From assembly GCA_964463485.1 (NCBI GenBank), contig CAYXDO010000024.1:26399-90398 (forward strand): a stretch of DNA of 64,000 nt. Reading direction: 5' to 3'. Shown piece by piece: positions 26,959-35,792 of this stretch. The first letter of the stretch is position 1; every line of letters begins with the position of its first letter. Under the pieces are notes generated by a model. It searched no databases. It was given only the letters and a program-made list of their open reading frames with translations, and was not told where the DNA came from. The stretch is from CAYXDO01 sp964463485 (GTDB lineage Bacteria; Myxococcota; Kuafuiibacteriia; Kuafuiibacteriales; Kuafuiibacteriaceae). A program made the translations under genes and the position numbers.

Positions 26959-27972
26959 TCATCGTCGAGATTTCGGCCGATCGAGCTCCGCGCGGAGCCG
27001 GGCCAACTCGGATTCCGCCTGCTCTCGGGCGCTGCGCTCCAACTCACGCGCCGCTTCGGCCTCTTTCGCCTTGGCGTCGGCTTCTTTCGCCTTGGCGTCG
27101 GCTTCTTTCGCCTTGGCGTCGGCCCTTTTTGCTTTGGCGTCGGCCCTTTTTGCCTTGGCGTCGGCCTTCTTTGCTTTGGCGTCGGCCTTCTTTGCTTTGG
27201 CGTCGGCCTCTTTCGTTTGGGCCTCGGCGCGGAGGCGGGCGGCCGTGTCGGCGATCGACTTCTCCTTCGTCGTGGGGACGATATCGGTGCCCGCGGCGTC
27301 CCTCGACACACGCAAACGTGCGGCCGCGCCAACGAAGGTCAGGACGAAGTACGCCCCGAGCTCACGCGACTCCGCGGGCCCCGACCCTGAGTACACGCGC
27401 ACGAAGGAGTTGTCGGCCTGCCGGCGATAGACTTGTAAGATCACTCTCTCGGGCTCGGGCGCGAGACCCACCGCGACGTCGGGGTCGAAAACGACCAGCT
27501 CGTTGGAGCCGAGCCGAGAGTACTTCTCTGGGTTGTCTTCGTAGTCTTTTTTCCACCGAGCTCGCTTCTTGTCGTCTCCAGAGACGATCTCCAATGCCAG
27601 CCTCGGAGGCTTGTGACCCTTCCAGGTCTTCCACATCGCCGGGAGCGGTGGCGGTGGCGGGTCGTCGAGCAGATACACGTCCGGCGACACCCGAACTCGC
27701 GGCTCGCTCTTCATCCACCCGAAGAACTGGTCCGTACCCACGTACGTGTTCGTCACTCCCCTCTCACCGAGCAGCACGCCGATCGAGCTCCCGAGCTCCG
27801 AGTTGATTTCGCTCTGCTCTCCGCCCTGTCCCATGTCTTCCTCGTCCGTCAGGTGCCAAGACGACCAGTCCACCGGCGCATCGATCTCGAGCGGATCTGG
27901 GTCTCTGACGACGCTGAGGTGCCGCGGCGGCCGAGGGCCGGGCTGAATGCGCGCAGCAGATCCGGAAGCCAT
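26959..27972 (-). CDS. Uma2 (DUF820) family protein with C-terminal heptad coiled coil
   Basis: 337 aa from the ATG at 27972. Residues ~30-230 form the Uma2 PD-(D/E)xK restriction-endonuclease-like fold: 'EINSELGSSIGVLL', 'VRVSPDVYLLDDP' (acidic residue), 'PRLALEIVSGDDKKRARWKKDYEDNPEKYSRLGSNELVVFDPD' (E-x-x with the DxxxK-like region and the 'Y...G..ELVVFDP' motif). Residues ~250-337 are a Lys/Ala/Glu/Asp-rich coiled coil made from near-identical heptads (ADAKAKK/ADAKAKE), encoded by a 21-bp tandem repeat. Uma2 genes are abundant in cyanobacteria and myxobacteria; function is mostly unproven. The coiled coil is common in this subgroup and may multimerise the protein. A 13-bp tandem repeat lies just upstream. 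Confidence 0.85.
   Translation of the reverse strand: MASGSAARIQPGPRPPRHLSVVRDPDPLEIDAPVDWSSWHLTDEEDMGQGGEQSEINSELGSSIGVLLGERGVTNTYVGTDQFFGWMKSEPRVRVSPDVYLLDDPPPPPLPAMWKTWKGHKPPRLALEIVSGDDKKRARWKKDYEDNPEKYSRLGSNELVVFDPDVAVGLAPEPERVILQVYRRQADNSFVRVYSGSGPAESRELGAYFVLTFVGAAARLRVSRDAAGTDIVPTTKEKSIADTAARLRAEAQTKEADAKAKKADAKAKKADAKAKRADAKAKRADAKAKEADAKAKEADAKAKEAEAARELERSAREQAESELARLRAELDRPKSRR
27061..27229. repeat. 21-bp coding minisatellite (about 7-8 copies)
   Basis: Units such as ctttcgccttggcgtcggct recur every 21 bases, with copy-to-copy changes (ctttcgcc, tttttgct, tctttgct). On the minus strand they encode the heptads of the Uma2 coiled coil. Copy number changes would stay in frame. Confidence 0.9.
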
Positions 27973-28061
27973 GGACCCAGCATACTCTGGATTCGGCCCG
28001 AGCGCCGAGGAAATCTCGGGCAGTCCGGAAAACCATGACGCGGCCGTCAACACGCCCATCT

Positions 28062-28131
28062 GGGTTGCGGACTTGGGCTGCGGACTTGGGTTGCGGACTT
28101 GGGTTGCGGACTTGGGTTGCGGACTTGGGTT
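28062..28131. repeat. 13-bp tandem repeat, five full copies, upstream of the Uma2-like gene
   Basis: Five copies of gggttgcggactt (second copy gggctgcggactt) at 28062-28126, with a partial sixth. It lies 90 bp from the Uma2 start codon, in the 228-bp gap that should hold its promoter. A 13-bp period is not a multiple of three, which argues against coding. Confidence 0.92.
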
Positions 28132-28200
28132 CGATGGTGAACAAGGAGGAGGGGTCAGAAACCGAGCTCGAGCACTCAGGCGGGCCTATGCCGCGAAGAC

Positions 28201-29190
28201 TCAGTGGGCGAGCTCCGGTTCGAGCAAGGAGCCCTTGTGCAGCCGCTTGACCGTCGCGCCTGACTTCGCCAGGAGCGCGGGGACGCCCTTTGATCCGATC
28301 AGGTGTGCAGTTCCCACGACGACCAAGTGCCGGCCGCCGCTTCTCATCATACTCTCGACCTTGTTTGCCATTCCGACGTTCCGGTTGAAGATCATCGACT
28401 CGTAATAGGGCGCGGTCAGCTCCGGGTGATCCTCGAGATCTTTGAACACCAACTTTTCCATCCCCGCCTCGTCTCCTGATTTCCAACGACTCATGAGCTC
28501 GTCGGTCTTCTTCTCGACCTCGCCCAGATCCAAAAGGGCTTCGGCGAGCATCTCTCGTTGGAGCTCGAGCGGCATGCTGCTGAAGACACCGACCTGCAAA
28601 TCGATCGACTCGAGCGCAACGATTGGGCGGCCCTCGGCGTACTGGAGGATTTGGTTTTCGATCCCGTTTTCCGGGGTGTATCCGAGCTTCATCATGGCGA
28701 CCGATTGAAACAAGAGCCCGGCCATCCAAGGCTTCAACCGGTCGACGATCGTCATCGGCATTCCCATTTGAGCTGCAACCTTCGAGACCTTTGCGTAGTC
28801 TGACGGAGAGATGACGTCCTCGAGGCTTTCGTCTTGAGATGTCCCCTTTTCGAGGAGCCGCTCGCCCTGGCTTTCGTCGCGAGGGTCGATCTCGAACGCG
28901 ACTGTGCGAGAGCGGCGGAGCGCCCGTAGGACGACGTCGGGAATCCTCATGCCGAGGTCGCCGATGTGAACCGATCCAAAGAAGTAGACGACCGCGTCGC
29001 CTTTCGAAGCTTCCCAAAGAAAGATGCCCTGTTTGGCTGGACCGTGTTGGTTGGGTTCGTTCCGGAGGGCCGCCGCTTCGGGTGGTTTCGGGACTGTTTG
29101 GCTCGAGGTTCCCCAATCATCAACCTGGGTCGTGGCGCAGCTCAGCAGCAAGAGGGGCGCAAATTTCGAAATGTTCAGGAACTCCCGCAC
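28201..29190 (-). CDS. TraB/GumN family lipoprotein (TIKI-like)
   Basis: 329 aa with lipoprotein signal MREFLNISKFAPLLLLSC. The family signature is visible: 'VVYFFGSVHIGDLG' (the GSxH motif), 'RTVAFEIDPRDE' (metal-binding/catalytic Glu region), 'PIVALESIDLQ' and C-terminal 'HLVVVGTAHLIGSKGV' (GxxH). TraB/GumN proteins are related to the TIKI metalloproteases and to EreA/ChaN-like folds; in bacteria their substrates are not known. Location at the outer or inner membrane facing the periplasm is inferred from the lipobox. It diverges from the porin-like gene at 29267, with a 76-bp shared promoter region. Confidence 0.88.
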   Translation of the reverse strand: MREFLNISKFAPLLLLSCATTQVDDWGTSSQTVPKPPEAAALRNEPNQHGPAKQGIFLWEASKGDAVVYFFGSVHIGDLGMRIPDVVLRALRRSRTVAFEIDPRDESQGERLLEKGTSQDESLEDVISPSDYAKVSKVAAQMGMPMTIVDRLKPWMAGLLFQSVAMMKLGYTPENGIENQILQYAEGRPIVALESIDLQVGVFSSMPLELQREMLAEALLDLGEVEKKTDELMSRWKSGDEAGMEKLVFKDLEDHPELTAPYYESMIFNRNVGMANKVESMMRSGGRHLVVVGTAHLIGSKGVPALLAKSGATVKRLHKGSLLEPELAH

Positions 29191-29266
29191 CGGGCGAAGC
29201 TACACGGAATCGAGGGCGACGGGAAGGCCAGTTGACTCACCTCCAACTCCGAAGCACAGCGACGCG

Positions 29267-30856
29267 ATGCTCCTTCGTTCGAGCCTCATGGCGAGTGTGA
29301 GCCTGCTCGCCAGCGCCGGGCCCGCCCGCGCTGAAGGAGTGGTGACCTCGACTGCCGGTGTGCTCGCGACTCGAACGTCGTCGATCGCGACGCGAACCGC
29401 GACCGTCGCTCTCCTCGAGCCCACCAAGACCGCCACCAGAACCGCCGAGGCGGTCTCCGTTCGCGAACCGAACCCCGCGTCGTCATCCGACGCATTGCTT
29501 GGCTTCGACCTCCTCGGCGGTCACCTGACCGTCCCGCTCATGCTCTCGCTCAGCGCCGAAGGGACCTCCAGCTTTCCGGTCGATCGCGACGCGAACGACT
29601 TCCAGCCGGGCCTCGCGCTCTCGCCGCTTTTGCGTGTCGGTCTCGAGTTCAAACGAACCCTCTCGGGCATGGTGTCGCTGTTCGCCGAGTACGAGCACGA
29701 TCTGCCGACGGGTTCCTGGACCAGCGATACACCCGTCGCTGGCGAAGGTCTGCCTGGCTCGGCGCCGGTCGCGGCGCAACTCAGGAAGGCTTGGGTCCGT
29801 GTCTCTTACGGGCCCTTCCTTCACGGGGGCGCAGGCATCTTGACGAGCCACTTTGGACTCGGCTTGGTCGCCAACGACGGCGCACATGCTTGGACCCCAG
29901 GCTCCGCGCGATTTCTCGATCCTCGCGCCGGAGACGTCGTGCTCCGCGGCTTCGTCAGCACGGGTCCCCTCACAGACGCAGAGCTCGTGATCGCGATGGC
30001 TGTCGACAACTTACAAAGAGACGACGCCAGGGTCGAAGGAGACTCGGCCTATCAATTCGTCGCCTCGGCCCTCGTCGAGCTCCCCGTACACGCCGGGATG
30101 TTCTTCGTGCACCGTCGACAAACCTCCGAAGACGGCCGCTACCTCGACGTGAGTCTGTTCGATCTCACCGCCCGAGTATCCTCGGGGCCACTCACGCTCG
30201 AAGTCGAAGCGGCGCTCGCTACCGGGGGCACGAGCCTCGGGGGCTCCCCCGAAATTCCCGACAGCGACGTGCTCCAGCTTGGGGCCGTAGCGCGCGCGTC
30301 ACTCTCTTTCTCGACGTTCGGCGCGGTCGTCGACCTCGTCTACGCTTCGGGCGACCCGAACGCCCACGATGCTCATGCCACCGGTTTTCACGCCGACCCG
30401 AGCCTCGAGACGGGACTCCTGCTGTTCCGCTCCGTGCAGGCCGCACAAACCGGGCGAGGGTACGGCACCGCGGCCGACCCAATGCTCGTCGGAGCTCCAC
30501 CCGCAGGGATCGAGCGACTCCCGACTCGAGGCGGACTCACCAACGCGCTCGTGGCCTTCCCACGCCTTTGGGTGCGTCCCGTCGCCGACCTCGAGACCTA
30601 TGGAGGCGTGCTCGTCGCGGTCGCACCCGAGAAGACCATCGATCCGTTCAACACCGATCTCGCGGGCGGACCTCCGCGCAACGCACTCGACCGCGATCCT
30701 GGCTCGTATCTTGGGACTGAGCTCGACCTCGGGATCCGCTACTCACCCAAGCGCCTCTCCTTCGGTGCAGAAGGCGGCGTCCTTTTTCCTGGCTCCGCGA
30801 TCGGTGACTCGAAGCCCGTCTTCGGCGGACGTCTCATGGCTGGGTGTCGCCTGTGA
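29267..30856 (+). CDS. Porin-like outer-membrane beta-barrel protein
   Basis: 529 aa from the ATG at 29267; the frame is open back to 29024 but that part is antisense to the TraB gene. A Sec signal peptide (MLLRSSLMASVSLLASAGPARA) is followed by a Thr/Ala-rich linker of ~45 residues and then about 450 residues of alternating hydrophobic/polar strands ('LLRVGLEFKRTLSGMVSLFAEYEHDLP', 'AGILTSHFGLGLVANDG', 'LELDLGIRYSPKRLSFGAEGGVLFPGSAI'), ending in 'MAGCRL'. The last part resembles alginate-export-type porins, but I am not certain of family. It overlaps or abuts the lipase-like lipoprotein gene (an in-frame GTG at 30853 would give a GTGA overlap), suggesting that the two act together at the outer membrane. 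Confidence 0.8.
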   Translation: MLLRSSLMASVSLLASAGPARAEGVVTSTAGVLATRTSSIATRTATVALLEPTKTATRTAEAVSVREPNPASSSDALLGFDLLGGHLTVPLMLSLSAEGTSSFPVDRDANDFQPGLALSPLLRVGLEFKRTLSGMVSLFAEYEHDLPTGSWTSDTPVAGEGLPGSAPVAAQLRKAWVRVSYGPFLHGGAGILTSHFGLGLVANDGAHAWTPGSARFLDPRAGDVVLRGFVSTGPLTDAELVIAMAVDNLQRDDARVEGDSAYQFVASALVELPVHAGMFFVHRRQTSEDGRYLDVSLFDLTARVSSGPLTLEVEAALATGGTSLGGSPEIPDSDVLQLGAVARASLSFSTFGAVVDLVYASGDPNAHDAHATGFHADPSLETGLLLFRSVQAAQTGRGYGTAADPMLVGAPPAGIERLPTRGGLTNALVAFPRLWVRPVADLETYGGVLVAVAPEKTIDPFNTDLAGGPPRNALDRDPGSYLGTELDLGIRYSPKRLSFGAEGGVLFPGSAIGDSKPVFGGRLMAGCRL

Positions 30857-30864
30857 GTCGAACC

Positions 30865-33801
30865 ATGAAAACAAAGTTACTCACCGCACTGCTGTTCGTC
30901 GCAGGGTGCTTCGCCCAGCCACCTACCTACCTCGGACTCACCGCTCCAGGCGACGGACCCGTGGTGAGCTTTGACGTGTTTCACAGGCCCTTCGCGGAGA
31001 TTCCGCTCCCGAATGATTTTGCGACTCGCTTCGATCCGAGCTCACCGACCAAGCGACGCCTGAATGCCAGCGTCGAGGTCGGCCCCACCCGCTGGGAACG
31101 AGCTACTCGGGCGGAGCTCGATCGACTCTCGGGTTGGGGCACTCTCGCGCCCATCACCGTGAGCTTCTCCGAAGACCTCGATCAAGCCGTCATTCTGGCC
31201 CGCCACGGCAACGATCTCTTCGACACCAAAGACGACGCGGTGCTCGTGCTCGACGTGACGCCAGGATCACCGGGCTTGTGCGAAGCAGTGCCACTCGACC
31301 TCGGACAAGGCAACTACCCGCAGGTCCTCGCCGAACAGGATGAGTACGACTCCGATCCCAGAGCGTCGCTCCAGACCCTCACCGTCGAAGAGACCGAGGA
31401 AGACGTCAATGCCAACGGCCTCCTCGATCCTGGCGAGGACACCGACATGGACGGAGCGCTGGATCACCCAAACACACTCGACGGCACGGTCAACTCACCA
31501 CGGCTCGAGTTCTACGAGCGCGAGAGTCACACACTGATCATGAAGCCGGTCATGCCCATGCGCGACGCGACGACGTACGCGGTGGTCCTCACCAAACGCC
31601 TCACTTCGCCGGCCGGGGAGTCGGTGCGCTCGCCGTTCGTCGCCATCCACCAAGCAACTCAGGCTCCCGCGCTCGTGCCGCTGCCAGATTGCTTGGTGCG
31701 CCACGGGCTCACGATCGATGACGTCGCGTTCACCTGGACTTTCACGACCCAAGACATTCGGGATGACTACCGCCGCGTTCGCGACGGTCTCTATGGGATC
31801 GGGCCGCTTGCCCAGATCGGCGCTGATTTTCCAGCGCGAGTCTCTCGCCTCGATGTCCTGGCAGACCCGCGCTCCGCCGCCCCGAAGCTCGTGCCGATGA
31901 GTGACTTCGTTCCTCTCGCGCTCCAGCTCCTCCAGCTCGCGGGTTCCTCGAAGGAAGCCCAAGACGTGTTCGAAGCGACGATGGAGAACGTCGACTTCGT
32001 AGTGGCCGGAGCCATCCCGTCGCCGCAGTTCTTTCCGCGCCAAGACTCGCAAGGAGCCATGTTGCCGCTCTACCGCCAAGTCTGGAGCCTGGACGCCCCG
32101 CCTCGCTCCGAAGACGTCACGTTTTGGCTCTTCGTGCCCAAGCACCGAGCCGGACCAGCGCCGGTCGCGATTTACGTACACGGCCATGGGAGCAGCAAGT
32201 TCGAAGCGCTCCCCTTCGCAGGGGGGCTGGCGAGCTATGGGATCGCAACGCTCGGCATCGACGGGCCGGGCCACGCGACGAGTGTCTCGGACCTCCAGCG
32301 TCAGCTCCTGAGTGCGTTCTTCGAGGACGCGGGACTCGTTGGGTTGGGTGAGTCGATCTTCATGGGCCGGGCGTTTGACTGGACGGGTGACGGGAAGGTG
32401 GACTCGGGCGATGACTTTTGGACGTCGTATGTTTTTCACACCCGCGACAACGTCCGGCAGACCGCGGTCGACGTGATGCAGGTCGTGCGGACGCTGCGAG
32501 GCTTCGACGGCGTCGCGCGCTGGGGCTTCGACGGACACGGTTTGGCCGGTGACTTTGACGGAGACGGCATCGTCGACGTCGGTGGCGCTGCGCCGCTGCA
32601 CTTGCTTGGAGGCTCGCTTGGCGGGATCACCGGGGCGGTGATCGCGGGGGTCGAGCCGCAGCTCGATACGACTGTCTCGATCGTCTCGGGAGGGATGCTG
32701 AGTGAGATTGGAACCCGCTCGACGCTCGGGGGAGTGAAGAATGCGATGGTGCTCAGAGCGCTCGGGCCAATCTTTTACGCGGACCAAGGTGCGCTCATGG
32801 TGCGGGTCAATCTGGGTCAGACCGACGAGGTCTCGCTGAAGGTTCACGACCTCCCGACGCTCACCCCGCTCGACACGGTCGTGCTGCGAAATGAACGGTC
32901 GGGTGAGTATCGGTGTGGAGCCGTTCAGCCTTCCGGGACCTTCCGAGTGGCGGTCTCGTGCGACGCGGGTGACCCACTCTACCTGCGCGTGTTTCGCGGA
33001 CCGCTCGCTCCACGAACCCCCGAGGGGTGCATGATTCCGACTGAGATCCCGATCGTCGCGATTGACATGTTTGGCCATGAAGCCAGGCTCGGCGCGACCA
33101 CCTTCGCGGCGGGATCACCGCTGGTCGCGCCTGGGGACGGCTTCGGGCTGCGGCGCGCCACGCCTGATTTGCGGCGATTCTTGGGGTTGTCTCAGGTTGC
33201 GCTCGATGCCGCGGACCCCATGAATTGGGCACCGTCGTGGAACGGAACGCGCCCGATGACTTACGGGACTGGAGAGACCACGAGAACTCAGGTGATGGTC
33301 ATGCCGTCCGCGGGCGACCCCGGCGTGATGATCGCGGCCGGTGTGGCGCTCGCCCGAGCCGCCGGGTTTGCGGAGTTTGATCGGATCGACCCGCGCTACG
33401 GAAAGTCACAAAATCAGGTCGCCCTCGACACTCATACGATCGAGGGAACGGTGCGCCTCGCGCGTTACCGGAACAGCGCGGGGAGCCCGGTGCTGATGGA
33501 CGTCGAGCACCTCGCGTCGGTCGTGCCGGTCGACGACGGGCTCGACGTGCCGAGGCTCGACCCACCGCTCAGACTCATGAGGCAGGCGGCGGACGGGACT
33601 TGGAGCGGACTCATCGTTCCGATGCTGAGCCCCGAAGGGAAGCACGGATTTTCTCCGCCGGATCCGACGGCGAAGTTCGACCAGGGCACGTACGTGTTGA
33701 ACCAAGTCGCGCGCTTCATGCAGAGCGGGGGACGTGAGTTTTCCTGGGACAAATGCCAAGCCACGTCCACTTGTCCGTGGCCGACCTTCCCGCTGAAGTG
33801 A
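30865..33801 (+). CDS. Lipase/esterase-like alpha/beta-hydrolase lipoprotein with calcium-loop repeats
   Basis: 978 aa from the ATG at 30865 (GTG at 30853 is an alternative that overlaps the upstream stop). Signal MKTKLLTALLFVAGC predicts a lipoprotein. Residues ~20-250 form an Ig-like/SbsA-like region ('APITVSFSEDLDQAVILARHGNDLFD'). An alpha/beta-hydrolase core follows, with oxyanion region 'VAIYVHGHGSSKFEALPFA' and nucleophile elbow 'LGGSLGGITG' (Ser584). Three dockerin/EF-like Ca-binding loops occur: 'DVNANGLLDPGEDTDMDG', 'DWTGDGKVDSGDD' and 'DFDGDGIVDVGG'. The late part ('EDTFxxDTHTIEG' zone near 'LDTHTIEGTVRLARYRN') may supply His. The large myxobacterial lipoprotein hydrolases of this type are uncharacterised; substrate could be lipid or ester at the cell surface. 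Confidence 0.82.
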   Translation: MKTKLLTALLFVAGCFAQPPTYLGLTAPGDGPVVSFDVFHRPFAEIPLPNDFATRFDPSSPTKRRLNASVEVGPTRWERATRAELDRLSGWGTLAPITVSFSEDLDQAVILARHGNDLFDTKDDAVLVLDVTPGSPGLCEAVPLDLGQGNYPQVLAEQDEYDSDPRASLQTLTVEETEEDVNANGLLDPGEDTDMDGALDHPNTLDGTVNSPRLEFYERESHTLIMKPVMPMRDATTYAVVLTKRLTSPAGESVRSPFVAIHQATQAPALVPLPDCLVRHGLTIDDVAFTWTFTTQDIRDDYRRVRDGLYGIGPLAQIGADFPARVSRLDVLADPRSAAPKLVPMSDFVPLALQLLQLAGSSKEAQDVFEATMENVDFVVAGAIPSPQFFPRQDSQGAMLPLYRQVWSLDAPPRSEDVTFWLFVPKHRAGPAPVAIYVHGHGSSKFEALPFAGGLASYGIATLGIDGPGHATSVSDLQRQLLSAFFEDAGLVGLGESIFMGRAFDWTGDGKVDSGDDFWTSYVFHTRDNVRQTAVDVMQVVRTLRGFDGVARWGFDGHGLAGDFDGDGIVDVGGAAPLHLLGGSLGGITGAVIAGVEPQLDTTVSIVSGGMLSEIGTRSTLGGVKNAMVLRALGPIFYADQGALMVRVNLGQTDEVSLKVHDLPTLTPLDTVVLRNERSGEYRCGAVQPSGTFRVAVSCDAGDPLYLRVFRGPLAPRTPEGCMIPTEIPIVAIDMFGHEARLGATTFAAGSPLVAPGDGFGLRRATPDLRRFLGLSQVALDAADPMNWAPSWNGTRPMTYGTGETTRTQVMVMPSAGDPGVMIAAGVALARAAGFAEFDRIDPRYGKSQNQVALDTHTIEGTVRLARYRNSAGSPVLMDVEHLASVVPVDDGLDVPRLDPPLRLMRQAADGTWSGLIVPMLSPEGKHGFSPPDPTAKFDQGTYVLNQVARFMQSGGREFSWDKCQATSTCPWPTFPLK

Positions 33802-33911
33802 AGTGAGCGGCAAGCACTTTCGCGGCCAATCTCCTTTGGCCGGCGTCATACTTCAACAAAACTCGGGCTCTTTTCGCTGGAAGCCGCCCGAGAAGAGTAT
33901 CGCCGCTCGGA

Positions 33912-33941
33912 GGGAGGGGGGCCCGGGTAACCGGGCCTCCC
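33912..33941. repeat. GC-rich hairpin at the edge of the repeat region
   Basis: gggaggggggcccgg and ccgggcctccc pair around a gtaa loop, with a small bulge. It is the left border of the non-coding repeat block 33802-34403. No T-tract follows, so terminator function is uncertain. Confidence 0.6.
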
Positions 33942-33952
33942 TACCCCTATCC

Positions 33953-34391
33953 AGGGCCGGAGGTGTGGGTCCGCGAAACTTACGCGCAGGCAAGATGCCT
34001 GCGCTCCCAGGGCCGGAGGTGTGCGCTCCTGGAGCCGGAGNNNNNNNNNNNNNNNNNNNNNNNNNNNNNNNNNNNNNNNNNNNNNNNNNNNNNNNNNNNN
34101 NNNNNNNNNNNNNNNNNNNNNNNNNNNNNNNNNNNNNNNNGCAGGCAAGATGCCTGCGCTCCCAGGGCCGGAGGTGTGCGCTCCTGGAGCCGGAGGTGTG
34201 GGTCCGCGAAACTTACGCGCAGGCAAGATGCCTGCGCTCCCAGGGCCGGAGGTGTGCGCTCCTGGAGCCGGAGACGTGAGTCCGCGAAACCTACGCGCAG
34301 GCAAGATGCCTGCGCTCCCAGGGCCGGAGGTGTCGCAGGCAAGATGGCTGCGCTCCCAGGGCCGAAGGCTTACGCGCAGGTTCCTGTTCCG
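33953..34391. repeat. 78-bp non-coding tandem repeat array
   Basis: Copies of the palindromic core GCAGGCAAGATGCCTGC lie at 33986, 34141, 34219, 34297 and (variant with gatggctgc) 34335. The last full copies are spaced exactly 78 bp, and units share 'gggccggaggtgtgcgctcc' and 'tccgcgaaacttacgc'. A partial unit ends at about 34380. The period is a multiple of three, so all frames stay open and produce spurious long ORFs on both strands; there is no start context, and I call the whole 33802-34403 stretch non-coding. Similar 'gcaggcaagatgcctgc' intergenic repeats are widespread in environmental bacteria. Confidence 0.9.
34041..34140. other. Assembly gap (100 N)
   Basis: Exactly 100 N inside the 78-bp repeat array, the usual fixed-size scaffolding gap. 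The true number of repeat copies is therefore unknown, and the two flanks might even be misjoined. Confidence 0.99.
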
Positions 34392-34403
34392 CGAGGAATC
34401 AGA

Positions 34404-35792
34404 TCAGTACCGGAACGTCGACGAGAGAAAGAAGTAGAGGAAGAGCTGGCTGACTTGGATTTTTCGGTAAGTTCCTCCCGAGCCGATCGGTCGCAGCTCC
34501 TCGCTTCTCGGGATCACATCTTCGCCTGCCCCGTACATCGACACCAAACCTAGGCGCAGCAGCGTGTGTTCGGAGAAGAACCCGAGGACGGCGGTTCCGC
34601 CGAACCCGTCGACGTTCGGCAGGTGGGCCTCGTCTAGCTTCCCGCCGACGTCGCCGGGAATGGGCGGCGCGGAGCTGAAGTTGGTGTAGAGCCCCAACGC
34701 CAGCGAGAATGACTTGGTGAACAGACGCTCGAACCCGACCGCAAAGTCGATGACTCCGCGGCGCTCGATTTTGGTGATCAGGGTGAGTGCCTCCAGCGTG
34801 ATCGGTGAAGCGGAGATTTCCAGCAACCGATAACTCACTGGCGCGTGGAACGACACGTCGAAGGTGAGGGTCATGTCCCTTGGGATCACGTACGCTCCGC
34901 CCACGCGGATCGCCGTGCCGCTGTCGGAGCGGAAGCGAATGTCGGTGGGGCGCTCGAGGTGGAAGACGGACGGAGCGTCACCCGGCACGAAGGTGCGTGT
35001 GACTTCGAGCGCGGCGGCGTCCGCCACTTGCACACTCGGCGCCGTGATGGAGGTTCCGACGACGAACCGCTCGTCGATTTTCGCTTTGAGGCCAAACGAA
35101 AAATGGAGCGCCGCGGACCACGCGTCGAGCTCCGAGGAGGCGCTCGTGAAGGTCTGGGCGCCAGCCGAGAGGTCAGAGACCAGCGAGCTCTCCTCTCGTT
35201 CCTTCAGCGATCGGTAAGCGAGAGTTCCCGCCACTCCGAAGCTCCAGACGTCGTCGACCCGATAGGAGTAGGCGAGGGCCGGGCGAAGGGAGCGGTCGAG
35301 GGTCTGCCTTCGGTACAGCACGACCTCGCCTGGGTTTGGCCCGGCAGTCACCGTTCGAATCTGCGCGCTGTTGAACTCGGGGACGAACACCGCCGCACCC
35401 CAGCTATGATGGGCTCGTCCCAGCTCGTCCGTCCCACCGAAGTGCTCGATGAACCCTGCGGAGCTCGGGATGATCGCGAGCTCCGCGAAGACGGCGTCGA
35501 TGTCGATGAGTCGCTTGGCGACGGTCGTGAAGACGTCGTCTTCGTTGATCGCGAACTCGAGGCCGTAGAGGTTGGTGGACACTTGAACGTTGGCGCGCGA
35601 GGCGTCGACGAGTCCAGCCGGGTTGTAAAAAATGCCGCTCGGATCGTCGGCGATGGCGGTGAAAGCGCCGCCGAGACCGACCGCGCGCCCTCCCACCGGA
35701 AAGTCGTCATAATGAGTATCGTCGGCTTCGGCGACCGAGCTCATGGCGACGATCACCGAGATGCACGCTCGCGTGAGACTCGAGCTTCTCAT
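34404..35792 (-). CDS. OmpP1/FadL/TodX-family outer-membrane transport protein
   Basis: 462 aa from the ATG at 35792, whose ATGA overlaps the upstream stop. A signal peptide (MRSSSLTRACISVIVAMSSVAEA) precedes the family hallmark 'GGRAVGLGGAFTAIADDPSGIFYNPAGL', the plug/first-strand region of FadL-type barrels that carry hydrophobic molecules across the outer membrane. Strands then alternate to the end ('PSLRPALAYSYRVDDVWSFGVAG', 'FVVGTSITAPSVQV', 'TLTFDVSFHAPVSYRL', final 'FLYFFLSSTFRY', ending in an aromatic residue as expected for BAM recognition). Natural substrate may be fatty acids or aromatic hydrocarbons, but this is not shown by sequence. It is the last gene in a minus-strand envelope group. 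Confidence 0.9.
   Translation of the reverse strand: MRSSSLTRACISVIVAMSSVAEADDTHYDDFPVGGRAVGLGGAFTAIADDPSGIFYNPAGLVDASRANVQVSTNLYGLEFAINEDDVFTTVAKRLIDIDAVFAELAIIPSSAGFIEHFGGTDELGRAHHSWGAAVFVPEFNSAQIRTVTAGPNPGEVVLYRRQTLDRSLRPALAYSYRVDDVWSFGVAGTLAYRSLKEREESSLVSDLSAGAQTFTSASSELDAWSAALHFSFGLKAKIDERFVVGTSITAPSVQVADAAALEVTRTFVPGDAPSVFHLERPTDIRFRSDSGTAIRVGGAYVIPRDMTLTFDVSFHAPVSYRLLEISASPITLEALTLITKIERRGVIDFAVGFERLFTKSFSLALGLYTNFSSAPPIPGDVGGKLDEAHLPNVDGFGGTAVLGFFSEHTLLRLGLVSMYGAGEDVIPRSEELRPIGSGGTYRKIQVSQLFLYFFLSSTFRY

Noticed and set aside
28062..28131. Possible iteron-type origin
   Set aside because: A 13-bp iteron-like array but no Rep gene, AT-rich stretch or DnaA boxes are seen nearby.
33846..34553. 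Several open frames through the 78-bp repeats and the N gap
   Set aside because: They stay open only because the repeat period is divisible by three; they include N-derived residues and lack any start context or domain.
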